A DNA stretch of 64,000 bases, taken from NCBI RefSeq assembly GCF_016808095.1, contig NC_068971.1, forward strand, positions 5,530,501-5,594,500, in the 5' to 3' direction. The notes beneath the pieces were generated by a model, which was not told the origin of the DNA, did no database searches, and saw nothing but the letters and a program-made list of their open reading frames with translations. The position numbers were made by a program, and so were the translations under genes. Shown in pieces: positions 43,901 to 64,000 of the stretch (positions within the stretch are counted from its first letter, which is position 1; each line of letters starts with the position of its first letter). Source of the stretch: Vigna angularis. Taxonomy: Eukaryota > Streptophyta > Magnoliopsida > Fabales > Fabaceae.

Positions 43901-46340
43901 ACAACGATTATTGTCGAATCTAAAGGCACGTATATATGAAGAGAAGAAACTTTGTAATAAGGAAACAATAATTCCTCTAATAATATTCTCTTAAAGTCTA
44001 TTTTGCTGATAGCTATCCATGGATTCTGAGAAATCTATCTTGAAACGGACAATGATTTCTCGATGTCTTTGTACTTAAAGTTCAATATATCAAAAAATGG
44101 AATCTAATCGAGAAAACCATTTGTGTCTAATTAATATACAGAAAGAGATTGTGTAAATTACTGGTTTTGATATTGCATGATAATGAAGAATCCTTAGGGC
44201 GTGTGCATTGGTTTTTATTTGAGTTTAGCATGTAAAATTGAGTATATATAATAGTGAATTAATATATATATATAGTGTTGGTGGTGAAAGTTTTGAAGAC
44301 ACCTTTTCAAACGAGCTTCCATCATGGCCGGGCCATGTTTGGCAACATCCCATGTGAATGTGACTTCTGTTTTCAAAAACTAGGAGAGCACTATGGTCGA
44401 CCCCAGCTTTACACACACACATGATGCTGTCTAATGTTCTCGCCAAGTTTTAGCACGTTCAAGAAGAAATGAATTTGGGTAATATTATAAACTTTTCTAG
44501 CTTTTAAGCTTTTGAAATAGATGTCGTGCAAATTTCAAATTTTCATGACTTGGTGGAAACTTTGACCACATCTTTACATTTGTTTGGCTTCTAAAATGTT
44601 TAATGTTTTTTTTTTCTGTAAAATTATCAGTGTATTATGTCAGGCAAGATAAATAAACAGAAAATGTAAATATTATATACTCGTCACAGAAAATTACTTA
44701 CATTTCTTGTTTTAATTGAATTATATAACCATTCTCAATAGGAAAAAATATATTTTTAAGATATCTATTTATTTATACGAATTTCAAAAACTAATTTTTC
44801 TATAACCTCCTTAATTAACTCTTCTGTTTTTAACTCATGAATGGCAGTAAATCATATTCATCTTATACTTGGCCTTAATATCTATAAGAAATAATTGTGT
44901 TAGATTTATGATTTTTAACATTGAAAACATAAAATTATTGAGGGACCGAATTCCCATTCCGCCTTAATTTTGTAAATATTCAATGTTAATCTTCCAAGAT
45001 TATGTAACAACAGAACTTGTAAGAATTTTAAATTAAAATAACTAATGACTTGAACTTGGATCGTGTGACAACACTTTTCACATTGAATTTAGTATATCAA
45101 CTACTTGGGTGTGTTCAGCTTCTTAATCATACCAATTCGAATTATATATCTATATACTATATTAATTATTTGGGTGAAAAATTATAAAAGGTAGAAGAAC
45201 TGTTTCTATTTATTTAAAACGTATATATTAAATGATTTTGACTGTTATCAATACTGTATTAGGGGCTTTTATATTATAATAATACAAAGTTTATAAATTA
45301 TTTATGTGAAAAATCTGTCAACACAAAATTATGTACCTAATAAATAGTGTAGTATATATATGTAAGTTTTTCCATACAATAAATACATATATAGATAAAT
45401 TTTACGTTTCTGAAAGTTTTGTTGAAAGCAAAAACTCAATCAAACGAACCTAAGACTGTGTATGTTTTGTGTTCTTCTATTGGTTGAATGAATGAAAACA
45501 AAGAGAGTATGTGTCCGAAAGACAGAGAAAATAACTATACAACGAAGTTACTTTTTCTCCCACATTATTAAACAAATGAATAAAGTTCATAATGTTTATG
45601 TTTATGTTTTCTTCTTGTCTATCAAAATTTAGAGGAAATATAATTCAATTCAAGAGAAAAAAAGAAAAAGAATGATTCGTGTTAATGTTTCTCCTATCAT
45701 TATTTTTAAATTCTCAAACTGGGGGATTCATTAAACCTGGCGTACCCACGTGATTTTCTTTTAGAAGTAATAAAAAGTTTGGTTTGATAAATTGACGTGA
45801 CCCAATGAGCTTTTTGTGATTAATGTAGGAGTGGTTTAAGTACCCTCCAAACCAAACTAATTACGACCAAAAGAAAACTTAATTAATTGGATTAGGTTAA
45901 GTTAGCTTTTGGTTTATTTATATATTATTTGCTAACTTACGTTCAATTAGTTTGTTTGAAGAACAAACTGCCACTTGCATGCAAACCCAGTATTCTATTT
46001 AAAAAAACAAAAAAACAATAGAAAAATAAATAATTTAATTAATCATTAATCCATTTAACTCACTTCACGTGATGGTCATGGATGTGAGTGAGATCAGACT
46101 TTCAACTCGCAGTTTCATGTTGGAAATATATTATGAGTGTCTTTGAAATCGTATCTGTCACAAAAGTTGCAACGGATAAAATTACATTTGAAAGGCACTT
46201 CTTCTGCACCTAATTTTAAAGAGTATTTTCCTAATATTATTCACTCATTTTAGCGTATAATACTTTATTTTTTTTAATAAAAATAGTACACGAAAATAAT
46301 AAAATAAAATAAAATAAAAAGCGGCATATGTAAAAGAGAG
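40966..46340. other. AT-rich intergenic region upstream of the ELMO-domain gene
   Basis: About 5.4 kb. No gene recognised; short frames such as 42889-43104 and 44225-44446 lack domain or codon support. Two related blocks at about 42746-42836 and 42964-43066 (GTGGTGC.GGCCTAT, GACATACGAGTA) form a diverged local duplication. Otherwise simple AT-rich DNA. Confidence 0.45.
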
Positions 46341-46803
46341 AGTGCAATGCAGTTGTGTGTCTTCCCAATCTGGAGAGGGAGAAGGAAGGAAGCGTTAAAC
46401 GTGCGTTTTACACAGAGAGAAGAGAAAACAAACAAAACAACTGAACTGATTTTCTCTTCTCTTGTGTCTCAGTATCGTAACTCTATTCTCTTCTGGGCTC
46501 TCAGATCTTGCAGAAACCCCTTTCTCCATAGCCACAACTCTTCTATCTTCTCTTGAAGATTCTTTTCTCTTTCTTTCACACTTTCCACTTTCCCTCACTT
46601 TCTTCTCTTTCCTTTTTCGTTTGTTTCCCGGGAAAATCCCCAGCCGCAACCACTGTTTCGATCTTCCGCGCGCCCTCCAATTGCTTATTGCTCTGTCCAC
46701 GCTCCCGCATTTCAGCTCCCTGGAATTTCCACCCCGAACGGAATTCTGCACTGCGCAATTTTCCGGGAAAGTGGGGGTTTCCGGGAAACGGAGCGTTTTC
46801 TCG

Positions 46804-46827
46804 ATGACTATGCCGTTGCTGCAGTAA
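46804..46827 (+). promoter_or_regulatory. Short upstream ORF before the ELMO-domain gene
   Basis: ATG ACT ATG CCG ... TAA encodes seven residues (MTMPLLQ) and ends 30 nt before the main ATG at 46858, in a pyrimidine-rich leader-like region. If transcription starts upstream of it, it could reduce translation of the main frame. The transcript start is not known. Confidence 0.45.
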
Positions 46828-46857
46828 CGGGGATAAGAAGACTGGGAGGTGAGAGGA

Positions 46858-49800
46858 ATGGACGATCGAGGCGGTTCCTTCGTAGCTGTGAGGAGGATTT
46901 CGCAGGGTCTTGATCGAGGCAGCGCGTGCCATTCAACTTCTGGTAAACTTCTCTCGTGATTTTCGTAATTTTCAACGTTTGATTCCTTTTTTTTATTACT
47001 CTGGCTCACTCTCGCAATAAGTCTTTCAATCGAGATTGAACTCAGGTTTTTCACTTGCGTGATGTTTGCGGATATTCAAAATTGCATTGGTGGGTGAATT
47101 ACCGAATTCGTAATTCCTGCAGCTACTACTACTGTTTAATTATTTTTTTTTTTATTTTTTTTTTATTGGTTTGAGACTGAGTTGAGCTTGATAGAGATCT
47201 CTATGGAACTAGCTCAGTTTACTATGGAGGGTGTTACTGTTAGTTAATCTTAGCTTTAAAACCTGTTTACTGTGCTTAATTTATAGATTCTATCCGTGAT
47301 GGGATTATCTCGTAGATCTAGCATTCGTGAAATGCGTTATTGCTTGTTTATGTATACTGGAAAGTGCAGATACTGTTGTATCTCTTTTCATCTGGTGTGA
47401 AGCTGAGTTCAACTGTTTAGGTGCAGAAATAGCGGGGAATGGTGAATAAAGCAAGCTGGTGGGTGGCAGTATGATTAAAACTATGCAAGTGGCTAGCATA
47501 ATGATTAAAGCAAAGCCCACTCTTCGCTGTGGTTATATTTGGTTGCTTGGCTTTGTCCGTTTCCCTTGTCCTAAGCTTTGGCATTAATACGAGCTGTAGA
47601 AAACAAAATATTTATAAAGTGATACGTTGGTTGGAAAAGTGACAGAACAGGGAAGAAATAAACTTTTTTTTTTTTGTGGTTAGAATAAGTTGTGTGGTTT
47701 TAGAAACTGGGCTGATTACAAATTGTGTTGTACTACTAAGGATAGTTAGTTACTCATAACACATGATTGATTTCTGTCAGTCAAATGGCTATAAATTTGC
47801 GACTCAAAAATTCGAAGCTCAATCTACATTTATGGGCAGTTTTATTTTGTTACAGCTGAGTTTGTGACAGGATCAACAGCGTGGCTTGGCAGAGGTTTGT
47901 CCTGTGTCTGCGCACAGAGAAGAGAAAGTGATGCTCGACCCTCTTTTGATTTAACATCAGCCCAGGTAATGGTTTTTGTGACTTAGTAGCTGAAGCAGTA
48001 ATTTAATACCGTTCAGTAATTATGTTAACTTTTCTCTTGGGCACTGCAATAAATAAATGGAATTTTATAATGTGACTTTGTTGATGAGATGCTTCATCAT
48101 ACTCGTCTTTTAATGAGATAAGCTTCTTCTAAACTACTTACAACAGCAAGCATAGCCTTTTCTTCATAGAAACATATTGAGCAAAAATTTGTATTGGAAC
48201 ATCTTCCATTTTACCAAATAACAAATGTTTGCTTGTGATTTATACCTTCTGAGATGAAAATAATATGCCACTCTATGCTTCTTTTCTCTATTAAATATTG
48301 TTTATAATTATGGATGACAAATTCTCGTGCTGTATCTTGAATTCTCAGGAGGAGTGCTTGCTGAGGTTACAGAGTCGCATTGACATTCCATACGATAGTT
48401 CTATTCCTGAGCACCAGGTATCTCTTCTATTGATATTGTTCATGTCACGGTGAGTGATGTGGTAATGACTATATATGAAGTTCATCAAAGACTTTAAGCC
48501 ACCTGCACATAACTTTATGTGCTTCTGATGCCTTACCATGTGTTCAACCTTTTATCTCTTAATATAATTTAGATTTTTTTTATGCTTTCTCGTAGGATGC
48601 TCTAAGAGCTTTATGGAGTGTTGCATTTCCTGAAGAAGAACTCCGTGGCCTGATCTCAGAGCAGTGGAAGGACATGGGCTGGCAAGGGAAGGATCCATCA
48701 ACTGATTTTAGGTAGATATTATTCCTCTTGTTTTTATCTCAATGCCATAAACTGTCATCACTTTATCTACTTGTTTCTAATAGTTTCTGTTTGTGTATAT
48801 TTTGGTAGGGGCGGTGGTTTCATATCATTGGAGAATTTATTGTTTTTTGCTAGGAATTTCCCGGTATGATCCCATTCTGTTCTTTTTTATAATGTCTTTT
48901 TTTTCTTTTTTTTTACACACATTTTGGTATTGTAAAAAATATTTAAGGTCATATTTTGGCCGTAGTGATTTATTCTTTTGCTTTATCTTTGACATATAAG
49001 TGTAACATTTATTGGTTTAGTTGAATTATAAATGAGAAGAGAATGGCATTGAAATTAATTGATTTTGTTTTTCTTTTGCAATGGTCTCTCTTTGTCAAAG
49101 TACACCAGCCTCTTTGTAAAATATAAAGCCACGGAACTTCACTGAATATTTTTTTTCGTTATTCACTGTTTGCTAGATGTTAAAAATCTGTACCCGTAAC
49201 TTAATACATTTTTTGAATTGTGATAATATATACCTTAAACGCAGAGAATATTGGCTGATAATTTTCTAAAATATGGTATCCTCTTTTTTATGCACTAATC
49301 CCTGGCTTCTTGCATATATTACTTTCTTGGTGATGAATAAGCATAAACTACAAGTTTCATTTGTTATGAATGATTCCCAATTTTTGCTTTAGGAATATTA
49401 TGTAGCAGATTCTTTTATACTCTTATTCCCACTGGGTTTATCCATGTTAATCTAGTCTTGGTGCACTCCTTCAAACATTTTCGCAGCAACCTTGAGTTTT
49501 AGCAATATCTGCTATTCATATAACTATCATAAAACTTGAACACTTTTTTTTTTGTAGAAATCCTTTCAAGATCTTTTACGGAAGCAGGAAGGAGATCGAT
49601 CAGTGTGGGAATACCCATTTGCTGTTGCTGGTGTTAACATCACATTCATGCTTATTCAGATGCTTGATCTTGAAGCAGGTTGTTTTACTGTAGCTTACTA
49701 GTCTCAGCATACTTCATGTATAAAACGATGAAAAAGGGATGCCTATACGTATAGTGGGCATATTAGTTTCGCATTCTAGTCTTGTGTTTTAATCCTCTGA

Positions 49801-51350
49801 ATGTTATGCTGTTATAAATTGCTTAGGATATTTTACCAATTATTCTTGCATACTTCAGTATGACTAGTTTCCACTGATCATTATCTGAGTAATGGCCAGT
49901 GCCACATTGTAGTTATGAGGGATTAGATTCGATGTGTCTTCTGGCCTTTCTCCTTATCCCGGGAGCATAATGCTTTTACTTTATTTGAAAGAATGGAAGA
50001 AGTTGGTAAATGACAGGCCAGCCTTTATACATCCACTCTTTACTTTAAAACATTTTCATTCAGTTTTTTGCATGGTATTTAAAATTGTTCTTAAAGTTAA
50101 AAGGTATATCTCCATGTCCTTGGATTTAAATAAATTGTTTTGGACATGCGAATATGGATTTTTATCGATTATAATATTTTAATTGTATTTTCTGATGCGG
50201 GATATCATGAAACTGCATGTTTCTTAATGCAGACTGTTGCATATGTTTTTCACAAGTAATTAATTAAGTTTGATTATTAGGTTTTCTGTTACTAATGTAA
50301 TTTTTGTTTTACTTGACAGTCAAACCTCGGACCCTGGTAGGAGCAACTTTCCTAAAATTTATTGCAGGTAGTCTTTATTTTTGCTCTCGTTAATCTGTAA
50401 ATTTTATTTGTAATTTTTTTTCAGTTTACATCGGAAGCAGGAAGGTGGGAGCTTAAGAATAATAAAATGCTAAATGTTACAAAAGTATTTGGGCCTGTTT
50501 CGAAGAACTTCTTCACAAACTCCCAGAAAATAAAAAGGAAAAGAAAAAGGAAAATTGAAATTAGTTCCTTCTTAAGCTATCTTATGCTTAGTTATTTTAT
50601 AGAAACTTTCTCATAACATCACTACTTTAAATTTTTATTTTAACTTATGAGTAACTTAAAACTTAAGGAGCAGTTAATTCGTTTTTATCATGCTTCAAGT
50701 TTAAATTTTTGTTTTTCTTTCTTAGAAGGGTTTATGGAAAAGCTCATCCAAACAAAATCTTGATACATTTGTTTTGATTTATGAAGGCATTTTTTAAGGA
50801 ACATGTTTCTTCCACTACCTCTCACTTTTCTTTTCTAACTTTTTTCTCCCACACAAATGGTGCTTCATAATTTGTGATAGGTTCATGAAAAATCTTTCCT
50901 GCAAAATGGCATTGCTTGGGAAAAATACTTGTGTTTGTAGTTTTTACTTGATAGTGGTGGTCTTCTTTTTATGTTAGTTTCGTTCTTAAAATTTAGTCAA
51001 TTAATTTTTATGCTTGTCTAACAGAAAATGAATCAGCTTTTGATCTTCTCTATTGCATTACATTCAAGATGATGGATCAACAATGGCTTTCTATGCGTGC
51101 GTCATACATGGATTTTAATGTATGTATTCCTGATCATGATATTATTCTTCATAGATAAGGAAATATATGGAACTAGCAAATTTAACTGAAGTATGTATGT
51201 TTGTTTGGGTTGTAAGTGATTATCAACATGTTACTTGTGTTATAACAGACAGTAATGAAATCTACACGACGTCAGCTGGAGAAAGAGCTTTTGCTTGATG
51301 ACATAATGCGGCTCGAAGATATTCCTTCATACAAACTTCTCACACGATAG
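46858..51350 (+). CDS. ELMO/CED-12 domain protein (plant ELMOD), 9 exons, 266 aa
   Basis: Exons: 46858-46942, 47856-47965, 48349-48417, 48596-48711, 48809-48863, 49558-49678, 50320-50367, 51025-51119, 51249-51350. They sum to 801 nt with matching phases and GT-AG introns. The protein starts MDDRGGSFVAVRRISQGL, matching from memory the N-terminus of Arabidopsis ELMOD proteins. The ELMO domain runs from about residue 60 to 245. Its core is WKDMGWQGKDPSTDFRGGG, with the conserved Arg127 corresponding to the GAP-type arginine of animal ELMODs, which act on Arf-family GTPases. Plant members have been linked with Rab/Arf regulation and, for some, pollen aperture formation; this copy's role is not shown by sequence. 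No membrane segment or signal peptide. The leader region is rich in TTCTCTTC, as in many plant 5' UTRs. Confidence 0.95.
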
Positions 51351-54300
51351 TTATCAGTGCTTACTTGGAGTCTACTAGTTTTAGACAGAAGGTTGTACTT
51401 GATGTGATGCTACTCTTATAATTTTCTTTCCTTCCAATTCGGCATTTAACCTTCTAACATCTGAGCAAGACTGAGGCGAGCCTAAGTATGATATCATCGA
51501 GGTTCTAGAGGCAGCAGTTAAGATTTTAATCTAGTGGGAGGAAGATATTGTGGGTGGGACAAACAAACTGTAAGGAGAGTATGAAATGTAGGTTTGCTTG
51601 GTACAAAAAAGGATTAGATTGTAATGAATTGTGGTTTGCCTATATATTTCATCAGTGTCCATTAATTGGAAAATATAGTTTGCAGTATTGTAATTCAGGC
51701 AGGAGTACCTCGGTAGATAGATTCTGCCTGGGCAATGTTTGTTGAGGAATTAATATACTGCATATTGTTGTCTGAGTTGATTGGCCAAAAGTACCCTGTT
51801 TCTATTGTGTGCATATTGTTTTAATCTTAGTATGGGAAGCGGTTTTTCATGGTCTTATTCTGGTTGGTGATGTCGAAAGAATCAACTGTTGGTAAGATCT
51901 GTTCGAGCTGTGCGGAGCTACTTGGACTCGTGATGAAGATACTGCAAATATAAACCAGCCGAGTGAGTTATGTATCTAAATTTAGACTCGTGGGATGATA
52001 TTTAATGACTCGGGTTAGTTGATTAAGTGGGCAATTTAGTTTCTTAATAAAACTAGACCAACCCACATAATATTAGACCGGTGCTCTATTTTTTTCTCTT
52101 CTAATTTTTTGCAAAATAAAGAAAATTAATTATAAAATGAGGCTGAAATCATCCATGCCTTGTCGTGTACTGTTTATCCACGCACTTTAATTACTATGTA
52201 ACATCTTTTTCTATAATCGATTAACCTTTGTAAATGAGGAAAGAGAGAAAAAAATTATTTGTGCAATTTACACTGAACTTCTCGGGACTTACAAAAGAAT
52301 ATCTAATGGTTGACAACGTTAGGTATGTGATTTGAAAAAGTAAGTTTTGTTACACAAATACCTCTATCTTTATCTATTGAAGTAAGGGTGCAGCGTTGGC
52401 CATTGTCCTATAAAAATGGAGGCGTAGCTGTTGGGGTTTTTGTGGGGGATAAAGTAAGAAGATTCACTGTGAATGAGAGATATGAGTTGTCCGTACAAGA
52501 TAGTATGACACCATTTATCCAAAACTTCAACATTATGCGCTATTGGATTTTTTTTTCTTCTTTGATACTCAAGCTTTTTTTTCGAGTCAATATAATACTT
52601 TCAATTTATATTTAGATTATTAAGGTTTGTTTTCCTCAAGTTACTTGAATTTTATAATGATTTTTTACCATTATAATACATGATTATCCCATCCATTTAT
52701 CTAAACACTATTCCTTTGATCCTATTTGTTGTTGAGTTTTTAGCGTAATGGGATAGTTAACCACACAAATCATGGACTGTAATACTACTATTTATATCTT
52801 TATAGAGATTTCTAACAATTTCTTTAAGTGTGAATTAAGGTTTTACATTATACTTTTTGATAAGATAGACATTATCAATGTTTTTGGTATTTTACTTTTT
52901 ACTGAAAATTAATTTATTTTCTCTTTAAAACTTTAGACTAATTTAGTCTATCGGTTTATAATTACATGATTTAGTCATTTTAACCACATTTTTTTAAGTT
53001 TATTTGAGATTTTAAATATATTTCTCAACTAACATTACAAAAAATGTGTCAAACAGTGTAAACAACTCAAATATTATCATGAAATAGGTTTGAAATGTAA
53101 AATAAACTTAACAAAATTTGATTAAAAATACTAAATTCACACATTTTTAAAATTAAAAGACTAAATTAGATTAAATCTTTGAAGAGAAACTAATTCTAAT
53201 TTTCAATGAAAGTTAAAGAAACAAAAACATATTTAACCTTATAAAATAATATTATCTTCAACCTAAAACAATAAATATTAAGATTTAAGTTAAAGGTGAT
53301 GTCACAATTTTTTATATATACAATTCATACCTCATTATTATTATATCTTCTCAATTTCTCATTTTAAAAATTCTAAAACAATAGCTTCTCATTCTATTGT
53401 GAAGAATTTTTCATCTTGGAGCTCATTGTCTTGAAAGTGCTCTTATTATAAATATCAATTTTGTATCATGCTATTTTGTTCTCTTCAATTTAGTTTGTTT
53501 GTCTTCAAATGTAAAATTATATAATTTTGCAATTAATAACTTTGTAATTCTATAATTTTGCAATTAATAACTTTGTAATTCTATAATTTTACAATTTTAT
53601 CATTTTATTCTAAAATTTATTTCCATGACTCTTTTGTAATCAGTCTCAAAGCAAATGTTACATTAAAGTATGTTGCAACAAAATAACATATTAAAGAAGA
53701 TGTGATAATACAAGATAACATCCATGTTATCCAGTTATAAAAAAAAGTTAAATAACATGAACTTAATTAAAAAATATATATTTTTCTAATATTTAATAAA
53801 CCATAACAATTTAATAGAGACTCGATTAAAAATATCTATTTTTTTATCATCAATACAAATGTTATTCTTTGCATTTATTTTTTATTTGAAAATGTTGATT
53901 AAGAAAATTTTCACTCAGACATTGATTTGAATTGTTTGATAATAAAATAATTTTTGGTATTGAGTACTAATTGAAATACTTTATTCAAATTAGAAAATCC
54001 AAATTTAATAAATTTAAATTAATTTATCCAAATAAATATTTCTTAGAAATGAAACAATGTTTAAAATACATTAATTCAAATTTAACATATTTAAATATCC
54101 TCAAAACTGGATTTTCCTATCCACAGAGCATTGACGGTTATGCGTGACTGATTTTTCTTGGTTGAACAAATTGACGCATGAGACCAACTCAACCACTTTA
54201 GCCACCAGAATTTAAGTTCCCAAAAGTTGGGGTAAAGCCCAAATTTGTGCATAAAACAACAACATTTTTTCTGAATATTCTCAATGGAGAGGAGGTAGTT

Positions 54301-54828
54301 CTGAGAAATGTAGATCTAACAAGTGAGAATGAGCTAAATTGGCCAGAAATCTGCAATTTTGTTATGATCTTTACGTAATGCATGTACAATCCTCGTATGT
54401 TTTTTATTCATTAGTGTAAATATATTTTTACCATGAATTAAATGATAACAGTCAGTGTACCGGTACTGCAAAAATCAAGATATCTTATACACAGTGAAAG
54501 TTCATGGCATCCCTACACCTATATACATTTGTCTTACCTAAGTAAAGAGTAATGATAATAAAAAATCTATGTATATATTGACAAAAAAATGTTCCGTAAA
54601 TATGAACCAAACAATATCTTTTATGGGGGTAATGGTTCCCTCCAAACAGGAAAAATATGGAGAAAGAAATGTAAGGAAAGTTGTAATAAGTATACATATA
54701 CAGAGATTTCAACTTTGAAGAACGTTGAACTCTGTGACAAGTACATGACAACATACGTATCAATCAAAGTGGCTTAATTAAGTTGATAAATACACGTAGA
54801 TGATTATAACCTAACGACCAACATTGAC
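51351..54828. other. Spacer between convergent ELMO-domain and WRKY genes
   Basis: The first 400 nt probably hold the ELMO gene 3' UTR. The rest is AT-rich. It contains a distant relative of the 27955/40556 repeat (about 53030-53180) and a 31-nt tandem repeat at 53520. The last part includes the WRKY gene 3' UTR. No gene was recognised, including at 52388-52615. Confidence 0.45.
53520..53605. repeat. 31-bp tandem repeat, about 2.5 copies
   Basis: The unit starting TATAATTTTGCAATTAATAA and ending TTTGTAATTC occurs exactly at 53520-53550 and 53551-53581, followed by a partial diverged copy. Confidence 0.9.
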
Positions 54829-61196
<6,368 letters not shown>

Positions 61197-61266
61197 ATCC
61201 CACTTTTGGAATGCTTCCAATTTGAATTTGACTCACTAACTGGTGTTTTGATTCGTCTGCTTCCTA

Positions 61267-61274
61267 GCTATATA
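61267..61274 (-). promoter_or_regulatory. Possible TATA box of the WRKY12-type gene
   Basis: TATATAGC-type text on the minus strand about 71 nt before the chosen ATG at 61196. Spacing fits a short leader. Weak evidence. Confidence 0.35.
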
Positions 61275-62020
61275 CCTAACTATGCCTCTTCTTCTCGCAT
61301 AATACCTCAAATCTTATGCCCAGTGATTGGAAAGAACATAGAAATTTAAGGGTAATTGAGCAGGGCCAGGACAAGGGTTTTGTACTTGGTCAACTGCTAC
61401 TATGGAAATTATTATTCCTTCCCTTTTCTTTAAGGTAGTCTATTCTATTCTACTCTTGTACACACACTCTCACACTCTCTATTAGAACACACGTGCATTG
61501 TCCCACAATGTTTTTCAAGCGACTCTCTCTCAATTATCGAATTACCAATGTCCTGTCTTATTTAATCGCCTCAACTTGTGTCCTCATATTTTAAGGAATT
61601 AAAAAACAAACAAAACCCTTGTTAAAACTTGTAGAATATTTAAATGGATTTTTTCTTTTTCGCATGACTTTAAAGATAGAGTTGTCTGGCTGGGTTCTTC
61701 ATAATGTATTGTATACAAACTTATTTATCAAATTAAGATATTGTCATTATTTTATTACAATATAGTTCATCTTTCTACTTCTGTATAGCTCTTCTGTACA
61801 TAACAAAAAAAATCATCTCACCTTAAACTCTTCACATTAATTAATATTTTTTAAACTGAATTTTCATAGAACCGAATATATTAATAAATTTTTCATTGTT
61901 TATTCTGTAAACTTCACTTTATGAAATGACTCTTTAGTTAACACATCCTTCCTGAAGACATTCATGTAATCGCAGAATCAGATGCACACTCCTTATATTC
62001 TTATCAATCACACTCGATTC

Positions 62021-62067
<47 letters not shown>

Positions 62068-63885
62068 AAGTGCACAACCTAAACTCAAAGTCTAAACATT
62101 ATTTATATATATAAAAATAACAGATTAAATTTATTTTCCTAGATAATAAAATAAAAAGTTCAATTAAATGTTGAATGATTGAGAATAAATTAATTTAATT
62201 CGTGTGCGTTCCTATTTATTCCGTGTAAAAATTATTTGAGCAAATTTCTAATGAGGTGCTTTTTTTTTCTAACAAAATGTAGAAGAAAAAACTGACCAAC
62301 ATTGTTGAATTCTACTCATATTCTCTCTTTTCGGTAAATCTTGCCATTCTGAAAGATTAAATTTATCAAATGTCAATTGGGTCGGCAACATCTCTCCATC
62401 CAAGCTTTCAATTACATGATTGACACAATAGGCAACCACGAATTACCCTTGCAAATTATATTAAAAGAAATTGCTATAATATAATAGATCGCTATAGAAT
62501 GAGACGTCTTATTTTGTTGAATAAAAAATAAAATTAATCACAAAATAAAGTAGAAAAAAAATCCTTCAATCAAAATATTTTTTGTTGAATGGTTTTTGTT
62601 ATATTTTTAATAAAATATATGAGGTTTATTGTGGATGATTCAATACTAGATGGAACAATATCTCTAATACACTACAAATTTCATTAATTAAGATTTTTAA
62701 CTTTGATTTAATCTTATCAAACAAATTATAAGATAAGATTCACACTCATTTATACTATGAATTGGTTTCATTTATAATTATGCTCATATTTTCAATCATT
62801 AGTATCTGTTTAAGTTAAACTTATCCTAAATGGTTTATCTAATAAGGAATTGTAATTTTTTATATGAGATGTTAGGAGAAAGCTAGGTGGTCAGGAATTA
62901 CATTTGGAGAAGGAATTAATTTTTGTTTGGGGTGAATGTTACATGTACTCTAAGTTTAGTGTCACTCTCTTGATGGATGATTTTGGAGAAATCATAGACT
63001 TTGTGAGTATTCTATTAAATTTTCTCTTGATTTTTTGCCTGCTCATAATTTACTCAAAGCTAATTATGTTTTAGATGATACTATATGTTTGATAAATATG
63101 GAAGTGTTTTCCCTTTCAAAGGTAGTTTAACTTCTCATCAAGAATGCTTCTAGATATATAAGGTTCTTACTTGCGATAATCTCTTTCAAGAGAATGTTAT
63201 TTCAGATGTTGATTTTACTCATGTTCATTGTAATATATGTATTTGAGACTTCTCTACACCTTTTATGTCTGATGTTTTTTCATAGGTGTGGTATTGAATA
63301 TCTGGTTCGTTTTCTAATCTGAGAAAAAAAGGGTGAAGTTATTATAACATATTTCCCTTTTTTTATTGAGTTTATTTTGAACTCATCATTTAATAAAAAA
63401 AGTATGCTGATTTAACTATATAATAATTAATTTGAGAAGGCTATTTATTAATTTTAATGACAACTCAAGCTTAATAGTATATGAGAATCAATTCGACTTT
63501 GTTTAGATAAAAACTTCCAACACAATTATTGGAAAATATAATTAAAAAAAAAAAACACAAGCTTATTGGTCATATGATAAGATAAGCTTATATAGTTTAA
63601 ATAAGTTTTTTTTTTCGAAAATTTAAACCTAACAATGTTTTAGAAATTAATTTATACGTTCTCATAAAAAAAATATCATTTAAATTTTATTCTTTATTTT
63701 TTTCTCTCTTAAAAGATTTATGTAAACTAATCCAAATAAAACTTAAATAACCTAAACTCTAACATGCTCCACAAAAGTTTTATTTTCCAAAACTTATTCT
63801 TAGACATGGATGAATCTAAAAACTTATTAATTGAAGAATTTGAAAATGTTTGTGAGGATGACTACAAAAATTAAATTACTTCAAC

Positions 63886-63940
<55 letters not shown>

Positions 63941-64000
63941 CGATTATAGAGAGAATTAGATTTTGTTTGATTGAATTTGCTGAAAGGAAAGTTTTAAAAT
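61275..64000. other. Upstream region of the WRKY12-type gene
   Basis: AT-rich DNA to the end of the window. A (TA)n of about 19 units lies at 62023-62061. The 62860-63330 part has a slightly more complex, gene-like composition but no open frame or recognised domain; it could be an old transposon relic. Confidence 0.4.
63889..63938. repeat. (TA)n microsatellite
   Basis: About 25 TA units near the right edge of the window. Confidence 0.97.

Noticed and set aside
46395..47054. 219-residue minus-strand frame
   Set aside because: It is antisense to the pyrimidine-rich leader and first exon of the ELMOD gene and has no recognisable domain.
62860..63330. Possible retroelement polyprotein remnant upstream of the WRKY gene
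   Set aside because: Composition is suggestive, but no frame or motif could be identified in either strand.

Overview
This window is nuclear DNA from a flowering plant, most likely a legume of the Phaseoleae type (Vigna, Phaseolus or soybean relatives). That placement is an inference. It rests on intron-rich plant gene families, very AT-rich intergenic DNA full of (TA)n arrays, and remembered similarity of the WRKY12 and phytochrome E coding stretches to soybean-type proteins. No prokaryotic features, tRNA, rRNA or CRISPR array were seen.

Layout. 1-925: probable end of a CpG-rich LTR. 2332-8291 (+): 11-exon SBT5-type subtilase, 785 aa. 8930-12114 (-): a decayed LTR retrotransposon whose pol region is replaced by a piece of phytochrome (PHYE-like) coding sequence. 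12163-15595 (-): LRR receptor kinase of the MIK2-like type. 17538-22600 (+): a second 11-exon subtilase, 786 aa, a tandem paralogue of the first. 22601-26761: AT-rich intergenic DNA. 26770-27460: non-autonomous hAT-like element with an 8-bp target duplication. 28697-40242: an 11.5-kb CACTA (En/Spm) transposon with a GGT target duplication. It holds a damaged TNPA-like gene, a captured exon of a SAPS/PP6-regulatory-subunit gene, an internal duplication and a nested 2.44-kb solo LTR. 46858-51350 (+): 9-exon ELMO-domain gene, 266 aa. 54829-61196 (-): 4-exon WRKY12-type transcription factor, 217 aa, with a 5.1-kb intron inside the WRKY domain.

The five host genes were rebuilt exon by exon from splice signals. 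Each gives a continuous frame ending in a stop, and every intron is GT-AG except SBT copy 1 intron 1, which uses a GC donor. The two subtilases share eight of eleven exon lengths exactly. They flank the receptor kinase, so the left 23 kb is a tandem-duplicated secreted-protease locus interrupted by a divergently oriented immune or cell-wall-type receptor gene. ELMOD and WRKY12 are unrelated housekeeping and developmental genes.

The most unusual content is in the mobile DNA. One element is a chimeric gag-protease-phytochrome retroelement whose 862 codons stay in a single reading frame with stops but no frameshifts. Another is a CACTA element that carries an intact, correctly spliced-looking host exon.
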